This document shows, piece by piece, positions 53,848 through 63,087 of a stretch of 64,000 bases of DNA. The DNA is taken from positions 62,001 to 126,000 of the forward strand of contig NZ_JAOARI010000018.1 in NCBI RefSeq assembly GCF_025210605.1, written 5' to 3'. The notes below the pieces were generated by a model. It saw only the letters and a program-made list of their open reading frames with translations, made no database searches and had not been told where the DNA came from. Source of the stretch: Halodesulfovibrio sp. (GTDB taxonomy: Bacteria > Desulfobacterota > Desulfovibrionia > Desulfovibrionales > Desulfovibrionaceae). The first letter of the stretch is position 1. Every line of letters begins with the position of its first letter. The position numbers were made by a program, and so were the translations under genes.

Positions 53848-54291
53848 TTATTCATCATCTAAGATAAGAGCACGAGCCTCACAGTGTTTGTCACTGGCAA
53901 GCAAATTATGTTCGCGCAAATAGTCTCGACCTTGCGCTGCAAATTCATCATGGCTTACATCTCTTCGGATGCCCGGGCAAAAGTCTTTAGCCATTTCCCA
54001 AGACTCCGAATCAACAATGTTACCACGGAAATACGGCCATGCACGACAAATATCCGGCTTAGCAATATGTACGCCGCAGCCTTTAGATTGTACAAAGAAT
54101 ATACAGTAGTTATCTTCACCTACACGAATTCTTAGTTTGCCGTCTTTTACTTCGCCATATTTTTCTGTAAATTCTTCGGCAGACATCTGTAAGTGTTCGG
54201 TAATGCGAACAAGGTCTGTCGGGCTGACAATAATACCGCCCTCACCTTCACAACAATGTCCACACATCTGGCAATCAAATGCTTCTTTCAT
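53848..54291 (-). CDS. YkgJ-family cysteine-cluster protein
   Basis: 147 residues of the YkgJ (CxxCxxCC) family, thought to chelate zinc or an Fe-S cluster. FDCQMCGHCCEGEGG at the N-terminus, GCGVHIAKPDICRAWPYF in the middle and FCPGI are the cysteine sites. Function of the family is unknown. The ATG directly abuts the stop of the CoA-binding gene, and GGAG lies just upstream, so the pair is translationally coupled. Confidence 0.85.
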   Translation of the reverse strand: MKEAFDCQMCGHCCEGEGGIIVSPTDLVRITEHLQMSAEEFTEKYGEVKDGKLRIRVGEDNYCIFFVQSKGCGVHIAKPDICRAWPYFRGNIVDSESWEMAKDFCPGIRRDVSHDEFAAQGRDYLREHNLLASDKHCEARALILDDE

Positions 54292-54711
54292 TTATATACT
54301 CTCCAAACCGAGTCTGCTGTGTTCAACCATAATGCATTTATCTTCAACAACAGCAATCTCATTGGCAGCAAGTTTTTCGCCAGCGTCCTGACTTCTGATT
54401 CCAGACTGCATCCAGAACATGTTCGGCTTATGCTCCAACGCAAGCACCTCGTCTGCATGGGCTGCACAATACTGAGATGCACGGAATACATTAACAATAT
54501 CAATTGGAACAGGGATATCTGCTATGGACTTATATGTGACTAAACCCCATACATTCTGCCGAACAGGATGCACTGGAATAACAGTATATCCTTGATCGAT
54601 AAGATACGTTCCAACCCTATCGACAGGCTGACCAGCCTTATCTTTGGCACCGATTATCGCAATCACCTTTGCATCGGTAAGAGCTTTACGCATGGATTCA
54701 TCAAAAATCAT
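54292..54711 (-). CDS. CoA-binding-domain protein (YccU family)
   Basis: 139 residues. A Rossmann-type CoA-binding fold: VIAIIGAKDKAGQPVDRVGTYL (nucleotide loop), GYTVIPVHP, and a later MFWMQSGI segment are hallmarks of CoA_binding_2 proteins such as YccU, which bind CoA but have no known reaction. GAGGAAATT precedes the ATG. First gene of a two-gene operon with the YkgJ-family protein. Confidence 0.85.
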   Translation of the reverse strand: MIFDESMRKALTDAKVIAIIGAKDKAGQPVDRVGTYLIDQGYTVIPVHPVRQNVWGLVTYKSIADIPVPIDIVNVFRASQYCAAHADEVLALEHKPNMFWMQSGIRSQDAGEKLAANEIAVVEDKCIMVEHSRLGLESI

Positions 54712-54938
54712 AATTTCCTCTCAGAAAAAAATACAAGGCAGTCAAAGTAGCTGCCTCCGGCTGACAATAAATCTGGAGACCATTGTAGCATATTGCCTTC
54801 AGCAACATACTAAATAACCGCCTACGTCAATCACTGGTTTCTGTATACTGTATTTGATATGAACACCAGAAGTTCATAACACCATTGCTCACAGAGTCAG
54901 ATTGGCATATAACCAACTGGCATATCTAAGGAGCTATT

Positions 54939-56183
54939 ATGACAAAGATTCTACCAGTTATCGAAAAAATACCTGCGGAAGAGCTTGCATTACGCCATGC
55001 ACGATGCCGCGACATACTCAACCGGTTTATGCCGGAAGCCTCCGGCATGCTCGTATTCTCCCGTATCCAGCTCTACTACCTGACAGGTACTCTGGCTAAC
55101 GGAATCTTCTGGCTACCTAAAGAGGGTAAGCCCGTTCTCATGGCTCGGCACGGCATAGAACGATGCAGGCTTGAAAGCGCAATTGAGGAGATTCATCCAT
55201 TCCGCTCATTTAGCGATATAGAATCCATCGTTAGCAATGCTGGAAGTCCGCTTCTTCCAGCAGAAGCCGCAGATGTGGCGGTAGATTTTGCAGGACTCAC
55301 ATGGCAGCTCGGCGATCTTCTACGAAAAAAATTACCACACCTTTCTTTTATCCCATGTGATCGCGTTCTCACAGCAGCACGCTCTGTTAAGACAGAGTGG
55401 GAATTGAAAAAACTTCGCCTCAGTGGTGCGCGCCATCACAAAGCATTATACCACGACCTCCCCCGCAAGCTGCACATTGGCATGACAGAACGTGACGTTG
55501 CTCACAGGTCATGGGAAATATTTTTTGCTAAGGGACATTGCGGAATGTTACGCATGAACACATTTGGCGAAGATATTTTCCTTGGTCATATTGCCGCAGG
55601 TGAATCTGGAAACTACCCAAGCCATTTTAATGGCCCACTAGGATTAATGGGGGAACATCCAGCGACACCGTTCATGGGCTACTCCGGCAAAGTTTGGCGC
55701 AGCAAGTCACCATTGACTGTTGATATCGGCTTTGCTCTGGAAGGTTACCACACTGATAAAACACAAGTGTATTGGGCTGGCTCTCGCAGTTCCATTCCTG
55801 ATATTGTCCGAAACGCACACGACACCTGCATTGAAATTCAACAAACTCTCGCTGCTGAGCTTCGAGTCGGCAGTACTCCTTCACTCTTATACAAAAAAGC
55901 TCTTTCAATGGCAGAACGTGCCGGATTTGAAGATGGTTTCATGGGGCTTGGCAACAACAAAGTGAAATTCGTTGGGCACGGCATCGGACTTGGGATTGAT
56001 GAACATCCTGTTATTGCAACTGGCTTTGACGCCCCCTTGGAAAAAGGCAACGTCATTGCACTGGAGCCAAAGATAGGCATACAAGGCATTGGTATGGTCG
56101 GCGTCGAAAACACATTCGAAATAACAGATAACGCTAGCACATGTCTGACAGGTGATTCATTCGAGATGATTTGCATTGAATAA
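54939..56183 (+). CDS. M24-family metallopeptidase (Xaa-Pro aminopeptidase-like)
   Basis: 414 residues. The N-terminal creatinase-like domain (about 20-155) is followed by a pita-bread catalytic domain. The five metal ligands appear intact: DIGFALEGYHTD (two Asp), GHGIGLGIDEHP (His), ALEPKI (Glu) and VENTFEI (Glu). It probably removes N-terminal residues preceding proline in peptides. AAGGAG is directly upstream of the ATG. Precise substrate is not predictable. Confidence 0.88.
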   Translation: MTKILPVIEKIPAEELALRHARCRDILNRFMPEASGMLVFSRIQLYYLTGTLANGIFWLPKEGKPVLMARHGIERCRLESAIEEIHPFRSFSDIESIVSNAGSPLLPAEAADVAVDFAGLTWQLGDLLRKKLPHLSFIPCDRVLTAARSVKTEWELKKLRLSGARHHKALYHDLPRKLHIGMTERDVAHRSWEIFFAKGHCGMLRMNTFGEDIFLGHIAAGESGNYPSHFNGPLGLMGEHPATPFMGYSGKVWRSKSPLTVDIGFALEGYHTDKTQVYWAGSRSSIPDIVRNAHDTCIEIQQTLAAELRVGSTPSLLYKKALSMAERAGFEDGFMGLGNNKVKFVGHGIGLGIDEHPVIATGFDAPLEKGNVIALEPKIGIQGIGMVGVENTFEITDNASTCLTGDSFEMICIE

Positions 56184-56262
56184 CTTGTTTTAACTATATT
56201 TTTGGTTAGCATGGTTGAATCTTCCAATCATGCTAGCTAAAAATTTGGAAATCCATCATAAC

Positions 56263-58230
56263 ATGAATATGAAACAGACAAAGCGACTTTATACTCTCAT
56301 TACAACTTTCCTGCTTGTACTGGCTGCAACTTCTCTTGCCCTTGCGGCAGACGCACCTGTACAATTTTCTGCTGAACCTTTCATTTCAGCGAGCCAAGAT
56401 AACGCCATTGTCATCAAAATGCAGATTACACCTGATGCCGAGTACCATTTCTATTCACGACAACAAGGTGACACAGGCAAACCAACATCCATTGCTGTCT
56501 CCCCTTCTCCGGAAGGGACAACTGTACGGTATCCTGCCGGAGTTAAATCTCCCGACCCGATTTTAAAGAATAAAACAACGTACCTTTATGAAGGTGCAGA
56601 AGAATTTTATATTACCATTCCCGATGCAAAAGCGGGTAAAGCAGACCTGACAGTCTCTCTTCTTCTTTGTTCTAATGTCCGGTGTGCACCGGTACGCAAA
56701 TCTATTCCTGTCACATGGAAGACTGACACGTTGACCGAAGCAGAAACGCAGCCGTGGTGGAAACAATATTCAGCCATCACACCAGTTGCACCGGATACGG
56801 CTGTACGTAGTTCCACACCTTCTAGTAGCAAAAATGCAGACCTTGCTAAAAAATTGGGCGTACAACTGCCATCATCTTCCGGTTCCGGCAAAAGCCTGTC
56901 TTCGAGTTTGCATGGCAAAACGTCTTCGCTAGGGGGAACCACATCATCTGAAACGTCCGTTTCGCTCATGCCCAAACGCAACCTTGCCCCAAAGCATGAG
57001 TACAAATTCACGCCCCGCTACTTTCTGAAAGCACTGGAAGTTTCAACACTTGGCAAAGCAATACTTTTCGGTTTGATTGCTGGCTTTATCCTTAACTTTA
57101 TGCCGTGCGTTTTGCCTGTCATCAGTTTAAAGCTTTCATCACTGGTTGCAGCTGCACAAATTACAGATGACCAACACCGCAAGCATATGTTCCGTGAGCA
57201 CAACTTGTACTTTGCTCTCGGCATTCTTACATGGTTCTCCCTCCTTACAATTGTGCTCACCAGCTTTGGTCTGGCATGGGGACAACTTTTCCAAAATGAA
57301 AACCTGCTGATTGGGCTGACTATCCTTATTTTTGTGCTCGCATTATCTATTTTCGATATATTCCCGCTTCCGATGTTCAGCCTTACAGGACGTGGCACAC
57401 AAAACGGTAACGACAAATGGAGTGCCTATTCAACAGGACTACTTTCCACAGTATTGGCAACGCCTTGCAGTGGTCCATTTCTTGGCGGCGTCTTAGGCTG
57501 GGCTTTTTTACAACCTGTTGGTATTCTGGTTATTATTTTTCTTTCTGTAGGATTGGGAATGGCTCTGCCATATCTTGCCATGGCTGTTGTGCCAGACTTA
57601 ATTAACCGCTTCCCGCGCCCCGGAGCATGGACAGGCACGCTCTCTCATATTGTCGGATTTTTCCTCATGGGAACAGTTGTGTACATGCTCTATGTACTTC
57701 CAATAGAAATCCTCCCCGACATGCTTATAGTCCTTTGGGCATCAGCTATTGCTGCATGGGCATGGGGACGTTTCTCAGGACTCTCATTTTCCAGAAAGCG
57801 GAACATTATTGTGCGATCTCTATGCGCCCTCTTTGTTGTTCTCACCATGTCTGTAGCGCTTAAAGAAGAACCACAAGCACGGCGTTGGAATTCGTTTACA
57901 CCTGACCTGTTTTTCACCGAATTCAAAAACAAGCGCATAATCGTAGATTTTACAGCCGACTGGTGTCCGAACTGCAAAGTATTAGAACGTACAGTACTCA
58001 CACCGGAAAATCGTCTCCGGTGGGAAGAAAAGTACAATGTGATATTCATTAAAGTTGACCTGACAAAAGAAGATGCTGAGAAGCAGCAATTCCTTGAAGC
58101 CCTTGGTTCCAACTCTATCCCTGTGGTGGCTATTTTCCCTAAAGGAGAAAAAGCGCACTCTCCTGTCGTGCTGCGCGACATCTTTACATCAGGACAGATG
58201 GAAGATGCATTACGAGAAGCATTTAAGTAG
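56263..58230 (+). CDS. dsbD: DsbD-family protein-disulfide reductase
   Basis: 655 residues. Signal peptide (to about 28, ending ALA), then a periplasmic N-terminal domain with a CSNVRC pair, a CcdA-type membrane domain of eight or so helices with the redox cysteines in NFMPCVLPV and LATPCSGPFLGG, and a C-terminal thioredoxin domain with DWCPNCKV. It moves electrons from cytoplasmic thioredoxin to the periplasm. Three in-frame ATGs (56230, 56263, 56269) are possible; 56263 gives a normal signal peptide. Ends at a strong terminator. Confidence 0.9.
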   Translation: MNMKQTKRLYTLITTFLLVLAATSLALAADAPVQFSAEPFISASQDNAIVIKMQITPDAEYHFYSRQQGDTGKPTSIAVSPSPEGTTVRYPAGVKSPDPILKNKTTYLYEGAEEFYITIPDAKAGKADLTVSLLLCSNVRCAPVRKSIPVTWKTDTLTEAETQPWWKQYSAITPVAPDTAVRSSTPSSSKNADLAKKLGVQLPSSSGSGKSLSSSLHGKTSSLGGTTSSETSVSLMPKRNLAPKHEYKFTPRYFLKALEVSTLGKAILFGLIAGFILNFMPCVLPVISLKLSSLVAAAQITDDQHRKHMFREHNLYFALGILTWFSLLTIVLTSFGLAWGQLFQNENLLIGLTILIFVLALSIFDIFPLPMFSLTGRGTQNGNDKWSAYSTGLLSTVLATPCSGPFLGGVLGWAFLQPVGILVIIFLSVGLGMALPYLAMAVVPDLINRFPRPGAWTGTLSHIVGFFLMGTVVYMLYVLPIEILPDMLIVLWASAIAAWAWGRFSGLSFSRKRNIIVRSLCALFVVLTMSVALKEEPQARRWNSFTPDLFFTEFKNKRIIVDFTADWCPNCKVLERTVLTPENRLRWEEKYNVIFIKVDLTKEDAEKQQFLEALGSNSIPVVAIFPKGEKAHSPVVLRDIFTSGQMEDALREAFK

Positions 58231-58250
58231 CTGAAGCTACACTGCGAAAT

Positions 58251-58301
58251 AAAGCCCCTTCGTGACATGCCCATCATGCTAAACGAAGGGGTTTCTTTTT
58301 T
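58251..58301 (+). terminator. Terminator after dsbD
   Basis: AAGCCCCTTCG pairs with CGAAGGGGTTT over a 21-nt loop, followed by a T-run. Confidence 0.88.
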
Positions 58302-58432
58302 GTATCCGACGGGCAGGGGATTATGAAGCCCCTTGCATCCCCCATTACGCGAGTCACTCTGTTTTTTAGTATAGGTTTCGGCGCGACAATGCTCTACATC
58401 AGAGAGACTCGAGCTACCTGCTCAAAGCAACA

Positions 58433-58468
58433 AAAAAATCCTCGTAGCTTATGCAACGAGGATTTTTA
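58433..58468 (-). terminator. Terminator after prmA
   Basis: On the minus strand AAAATCCTCGT pairs with ACGAGGATTTT, followed by T residues; about 55 bp past the prmA stop. Confidence 0.88.
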
Positions 58469-58521
58469 GAATCAATAGAACTGGTAAATGTAAGAACGCT
58501 ACCAGAACGTAGGAGAACGAG

Positions 58522-59373
58522 TTATTCCCAGATAAGTGCAGCCCATTCACCTTCGATGATACGGCGTGCTTCTGGAAGCCCCAATTCTCTGTAAACAGCT
58601 TCAACTTGATCTGCCTGAATTGCGAGCAGACCGGAAAGAACAAGGCAGCCACCCGGTTTAACGAGCTTGATAATTTCTACCGCCATCTCCATTAAAGGAC
58701 GCGCTAAAATATTAGCAAGCACAACGTCAAAATCACCACATACTGCATCAGCAGAACCTTGATATACTTCGAAAGCATCGGAAGAAACATCGTTGAGAAC
58801 TTTGTTTTCTTCTGTATTTTCGATAGCGAGCATATCGATATCAACGCCTACGCCGGTAAGCCCAAGCTTAACACAGCCAATTCCAAGAATACCGGAGCCT
58901 GTTCCAAGATCAAGGAAGCTCTGCCCCTCATGAATGCGTCCTTCGGATGCAAGTTTTGAAACAGCAGAAAGGCACAGCGCAGTAGTCGGATGATGTCCGG
59001 TACCGAACGCAGTTTTCGGTTCAATCACAATTGGTGTACGTCCTTCCAGAGGTTCCTTACCCCGCATCCACGGCGCAATAACCTTAAAGTGTTCACCAAT
59101 TTCAACCGGCGTGAAAAACTCGCGCCACGCTTGCATCCAATCCTGATTTGGAACGTCCTTACGAACCACATCTACTTCCGGTAACGAGCTATGGAGTGCA
59201 GCCATAAACTCTTCACAGAAAGCGGGATTTTCAATGTGGACACGATAAAGAATATCACCGGTAGGAAGATTTTCTTCTTCCCATCCATAATTAAGCTGCT
59301 GAACCATGACGAGTGTCGCCATATCCTGCATTTGCTCAGGTACACGTATTTCCAGTCTGACAAGGTCTGACAT
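58522..59373 (-). CDS. prmA: Ribosomal protein L11 methyltransferase
   Basis: 283 residues. The C-terminal SAM-binding domain has SFLDLGTGSGILGIG (glycine loop), GVDIDMLAIENTEEN and VLANILARPLMEM, the last carrying the NPPY-like NILA sequence of PrmA. The N-terminal domain binds L11. WREFFTPVEIGEHFKVIAPW and FGTGHHPTT are diagnostic. It is the last gene of the amino-acid transporter operon, 7 bp after the permease. Confidence 0.94.
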   Translation of the reverse strand: MSDLVRLEIRVPEQMQDMATLVMVQQLNYGWEEENLPTGDILYRVHIENPAFCEEFMAALHSSLPEVDVVRKDVPNQDWMQAWREFFTPVEIGEHFKVIAPWMRGKEPLEGRTPIVIEPKTAFGTGHHPTTALCLSAVSKLASEGRIHEGQSFLDLGTGSGILGIGCVKLGLTGVGVDIDMLAIENTEENKVLNDVSSDAFEVYQGSADAVCGDFDVVLANILARPLMEMAVEIIKLVKPGGCLVLSGLLAIQADQVEAVYRELGLPEARRIIEGEWAALIWE

Positions 59374-59380
59374 AAATTAA

Positions 59381-60073
59381 TTATCCTCTTGCCTGATATC
59401 GAGCCATTTTCTTTTCAAGTTTGCGACTCAAGGCTGTAAGGACGTAACAAATCACGAAGTACATGACAAGGATGGTAAGATAGATCTCCATAGGAGCAGA
59501 AAGAGTACGATTGTTCACCTGTACAGCTGCACGAGTAAGTTCTACAACACCAATAACGTATGCCAAAGATGTATCTTTAGTTAATGATACAAACTGGTTA
59601 ACAAAAGAAGGAATCATATTCCGCAATGCTTGCGGCAAAATAACATACCGCATCGCCTGCAAATGTGTGAGACCGCCAGCTCGGGCTGCTTCCATCTGTC
59701 CTCGTGGCAGTGCAATAACACCGGCACGGACGATTTCGCCGATATATGCACCAGTAAATACGATGAAAGCCACTAACGCGGATTCTGCTTCCGGTAACGT
59801 TTTTCCTAACAGAATCGGTGCAAGGAAATAAAACCAGAAAATAAGCATCAGCAAAGGTACGCCACGAATAATCTCAATATAGATTACAGATGGATACTTA
59901 ATGTACCAGCGCTTTGAAAGACGCATTAAACCGGCAACAAGACCAATCCAAAACGCACCGAAAATACCACCTATTGAAAGCACAATACTCAGTGCGAGAC
60001 CACCCAGCGGTCCTTGAGGATATGCACCCCACAGGAGGTACGGAAAGTTATCTATTACAATATCCCATTGCAT
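59381..60073 (-). CDS. Polar amino-acid ABC transporter permease (second)
   Basis: 230 residues with five or so membrane helices and the HisMQ-type EAA loop (GALPRGQMEAARAGGLTHLQAMRYVILPQALRN region). Forms the membrane channel with the adjacent permease. The start at 60073 (MQWDIVID) is favoured by AGGAG eight bases before; the in-frame extension overlaps the upstream permease gene. Family: GlnP/GltK type. Confidence 0.88.
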   Translation of the reverse strand: MQWDIVIDNFPYLLWGAYPQGPLGGLALSIVLSIGGIFGAFWIGLVAGLMRLSKRWYIKYPSVIYIEIIRGVPLLMLIFWFYFLAPILLGKTLPEAESALVAFIVFTGAYIGEIVRAGVIALPRGQMEAARAGGLTHLQAMRYVILPQALRNMIPSFVNQFVSLTKDTSLAYVIGVVELTRAAVQVNNRTLSAPMEIYLTILVMYFVICYVLTALSRKLEKKMARYQARG

Positions 60074-60084
60074 GATCGATTCTC

Positions 60085-60828
60085 CTAATAGCTGACAGCA
60101 CGCAAGTAGCGCTTGTTGTAGAAGTTGATGGAGAAGGAAACTATCAATGAGATACACAGATAGATAAGCGTACTGATGGTGAATGCCTCGAACCCGCGGA
60201 AGGTGTACGATTCAATCTGTCGTGCCATGTACGTTAACTCTGCAACACCGATAGTCATGCAAAGAGAAGAGTTTTTAACAAGGTTAAGTGCCTGCGAGAT
60301 CATCGGCGGCACAATAATTCTAAATGCCTGAGGCAAAATAACATACCGCATCGCCTGAACAAACGTCAGACCGCAAGCGCGGGATGCTTCCAATTGGTTT
60401 TTTGGAATGGAGTTTACGCCTGCACGAATCTCTTCAGCAATAAATGCTGCTGTGTAAACAGACAGTGCAATAACGCCTGCACAGAATTCAAAATCCTGTT
60501 CATAAAGCCAATCAAGAGCAAATTGCGGCAACAGACTATCTGCACCGAAGTACCAGAAAAATATTTGTACAAGGAGCGGGGTATTACGGAAAAATTCAGT
60601 AAACGAAGCACTGAACCAGATAAGCGGCTTAACCTTTGTCATGCGCATTACAGCGATGGCAGTACCGAGTAGCAGAGCAATAAACAGCGAAACCGCAGAA
60701 ATCTGCAGAGTAACGCCCACCCCGCTTATAATCCAATCCAGATATTCACCGGAGAGAACTTTATTCCAATCGAACGTATAATTCAAAACATCCTCGAAAC
60801 AGTAAAACAAAGAGCGCAATGCAGCCAT
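60085..60828 (-). CDS. Polar amino-acid ABC transporter permease (first)
   Basis: 247 residues with HisMQ-type topology and EAA loop (SIPKNQLEASRACGLTFVQA). Pairs with the second permease 11 bp downstream. The start codon lies inside a perfect 13-bp hairpin (60809-60838), which should limit ribosome access relative to the binding-protein gene 26 bp upstream. Only a weak AAGAG-type ribosome-binding site is present, and it is in the same stem. Confidence 0.87.
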   Translation of the reverse strand: MAALRSLFYCFEDVLNYTFDWNKVLSGEYLDWIISGVGVTLQISAVSLFIALLLGTAIAVMRMTKVKPLIWFSASFTEFFRNTPLLVQIFFWYFGADSLLPQFALDWLYEQDFEFCAGVIALSVYTAAFIAEEIRAGVNSIPKNQLEASRACGLTFVQAMRYVILPQAFRIIVPPMISQALNLVKNSSLCMTIGVAELTYMARQIESYTFRGFEAFTISTLIYLCISLIVSFSINFYNKRYLRAVSY

Positions 60829-60838
60829 TGCGCTCTTT
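60809..60838 (-). promoter_or_regulatory. Intercistronic hairpin covering the permease start codon
   Basis: AAAGAGCGCAATG-(4 nt)-CATTGCGCTCTTT, a perfect 13-bp stem between the binding-protein and permease genes. On the minus strand the 5' arm ends in the permease ATG. It may protect the upstream mRNA from 3' exonucleases and lower permease translation. Confidence 0.75.
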
Positions 60839-60854
60839 ACCGGTTAGTTAGAGC

Positions 60855-61667
60855 TTATGGCCACAGTTCCATCTGCCATGTAAGAGGCAGGTAGTAGTTG
60901 GAGTCTTTACCAAACCATTTATTGTAAATTTTCTGGTATTCGCCGGAACGCCATAAGTCGTTAAGAGTTTTGTTGATGAGATCGCGGAAATCAGAGTCGT
61001 TTTCTGCAATGCCAAGACCGTATGGTTCGGCTGCAATGTACTCACCAACAATTTCCCATTTGGATGGGTCTGGAGCAGAATTTTTAAGACCGAGAAGAAT
61101 AGTTGAGTCAGTAGTTACCGCAACAGCTTTACCTTGTTTAAGAGCAAGGAATGCCTGTGGGTACTCATCAAAAGACAGTACACGAGCTTTTGGCTGAGCA
61201 TTTTTGATGTTTTTCTCAGAAGTAGAACCTTTTACAGTTGCAACTTTCTTACCTGCAAGATCAACAGCAGATTTGATGCCGGAATCTTTAGCTACGAGCA
61301 GTTTTTGACCATCCATGAAGTATGTAATGGAGAAATCGATAACTTCATCACGAGCATGTTTATGTGTCATTGTAGCAGCAGCAATATCAATCTGTCCGTT
61401 AACAACCATCGGAATACGTGTGGAGGAAGTAACAGTCTTCAGTTGCAGTTCTACGCCAAGTTCTTTTGCAATCGCACGGCAGATATCTACATCAAAACCT
61501 ACAAGCTGGCTTGATGCCTGATCTACGTAACCAAAAGGAACTACAGAATCTTTAACGCCGCAAACTAACGCACCACGTGCTTTAATGTCGTCAATCTTAC
61601 CCGCAAAAGCAGTAGTGCAGGTCAATACGAGACATAAAGTCAATGCCATCAGCACAAAACGTTTCAT
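60855..61667 (-). CDS. Polar amino-acid ABC transporter substrate-binding protein
   Basis: 270 residues. Signal peptide MKRFVLMALTLCLVLTCTTAF ends at AFA, then an SBP family 3 fold: VCGVKDSVVPFGYVD, GFDVDICRAIAKELGVEL, and DIAAATMTHKHARDEVIDFS. Relatives (GltI, AapJ) bind glutamate, aspartate or other polar amino acids. AGGAG precedes the ATG. The specificity is not settled by the sequence. Confidence 0.92.
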   Translation of the reverse strand: MKRFVLMALTLCLVLTCTTAFAGKIDDIKARGALVCGVKDSVVPFGYVDQASSQLVGFDVDICRAIAKELGVELQLKTVTSSTRIPMVVNGQIDIAAATMTHKHARDEVIDFSITYFMDGQKLLVAKDSGIKSAVDLAGKKVATVKGSTSEKNIKNAQPKARVLSFDEYPQAFLALKQGKAVAVTTDSTILLGLKNSAPDPSKWEIVGEYIAAEPYGLGIAENDSDFRDLINKTLNDLWRSGEYQKIYNKWFGKDSNYYLPLTWQMELWP

Positions 61668-61725
61668 ATACTTACTCCTATTTAGCTGGTCCAGAGCTTA
61701 CACCAAAAGGCAAGCTCGCTTTATT

Positions 61726-62454
61726 CTAGAGGATTTCTTTCAAGAAAGCCTTTGTTCGCTCATGCTGAGGGTTACTGAAAAAATGTTCAGGCGTTCCCTC
61801 TTCAACAATTTCTCCGCCATCCATAAAGATCACGCGATCAGCCACTTCACGGGCAAAGCCCATTTCGTGAGTTACGCAAAGCATTGTCATACCTTCGCGA
61901 GCAAGATCTTTCATAGCGTTGAGAACTTCGTTAATCATTTCTGGATCAAGTGCGGATGTAGGTTCGTCAAACAGCATAACTTTCGGCTTCATTGCAAGAG
62001 CACGGGCAATAGCTACGCGCTGCTGCTGACCACCTGACAATTCGATAGGATACTTGCTTGCCTGATCGTTAATACCGACACGTTCAAGCAACTTCATGGC
62101 AAGCTCTTCAGCTTGCGCCTTAGGCATGCTGCGCACTTTAATAGGTGCAAGTGTCACATTATCGAGAACGGTCAAATGCGGGTACAAGTTGAATTGCTGA
62201 AAAACCATACCCACTTCTGTACGCAAATCGTTTACATTTACGTCATCAGCATGAATGGAATGTCCTTCCAGCAAAATTTCACCCTTCTGGATTTCTTCAA
62301 GACGGTTGATACAACGAATAAAGGTTGATTTACCAGAGCCTGAAGGTCCACAAATAACAAGCACCTCACCTTGCTCGACCTTTTCGCTCACGTTTTTAAG
62401 TACGTGAAAGTCGCCATACCATTTGTTAATATCCTTGATTTCAATCATCGCCAT
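61726..62454 (-). CDS. glnQ: Polar amino-acid ABC transporter ATP-binding protein
   Basis: 242 residues. Walker [10 protein letters not shown]-loop [14 protein letters not shown], signature [15 protein letters not shown], Walker [15 protein letters not shown] and switch CVTHEMG are all present. First gene of the transporter operon, upstream of the binding protein. The Shine-Dalgarno site is weak. The gene symbol marks family, not proven glutamine specificity. Confidence 0.92.
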   Translation of the reverse strand: MAMIEIKDINKWYGDFHVLKNVSEKVEQGEVLVICGPSGSGKSTFIRCINRLEEIQKGEILLEGHSIHADDVNVNDLRTEVGMVFQQFNLYPHLTVLDNVTLAPIKVRSMPKAQAEELAMKLLERVGINDQASKYPIELSGGQQQRVAIARALAMKPKVMLFDEPTSALDPEMINEVLNAMKDLAREGMTMLCVTHEMGFAREVADRVIFMDGGEIVEEGTPEHFFSNPQHERTKAFLKEIL

Positions 62455-62473
62455 GAAGAATACACCCTATGCC

Positions 62474-62492
62474 GAGTACTACAGTAGCACTC
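62474..62492. promoter_or_regulatory. Imperfect palindrome upstream of the transporter operon
   Basis: GAGTACTACAGTAGCACTC, a 19-bp dyad with two mismatched positions, 20 bp before the ATP-binding gene start; a candidate operator. Confidence 0.35.
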
Positions 62493-63029
62493 GTTTCCAT
62501 TTTTGTTATTTAAAAAAAAGAAAAAAGAAGCGTTCAAAAGAGGAGTAAATTCTAATAGTGGAGATAAAATCTGGAGATTTTTTTTAAATTCTTAAAAAGT
62601 AAAACCCCATACCCCCATCAACGCAAATTTCTCTAACCTCCCAATCTTATTACATGAGTATTTTATTTTTTGTCAACTCAACGCCAATTGTCGTAAAAAA
62701 AGATGCTATCGTATTTAATTGCACGCACAAACATTTTATATTTACCATAATTATTATAGATAATTATAATTAAATTTCTTCATACTATATTTTTCTCTAC
62801 CACGCCCGCAGCATACAATTTTAATTCACACCAAAACGACTTTTTACCCTCTAAAAAAGGGTTGTTTGCGACTTTTACTTTTTTGTAATTTTTATTTTGA
62901 ACCTCAAAACACTACCACTATCTTAGCGGTTTATCAGCAACAAGATTGTCGACAATTACGCCGACAACCCTGTTTGTCATTACAATTTATGCTGTTATAA
63001 ATTACCGCGCAAAAAAAATTGTAAAAAAA

Positions 63030-63067
63030 TAAAAAAAAATCCCCATTTCTTTCGAAACGGGGATTTA
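63030..63067 (-). terminator. Terminator of the argD-like gene
   Basis: On the minus strand AAATCCCC pairs with GGGGATTT over a 14-nt loop, followed by a run of nine T residues. Confidence 0.9.
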
Positions 63068-63087
63068 CATCTATGGAAAAGTTAGCG

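Larger units (their letters stand above)
62455..63087. other. AT-rich intergenic region
   Basis: 633 bp of very AT-rich sequence with no ORF. Contains the dyad at 62474, a two-part hairpin at 62940-62976 (AACA...TTGTCG / CGACAA...TGTT) and the argD terminator. Probably the transporter promoter region; no RNA gene recognised. Confidence 0.5.
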
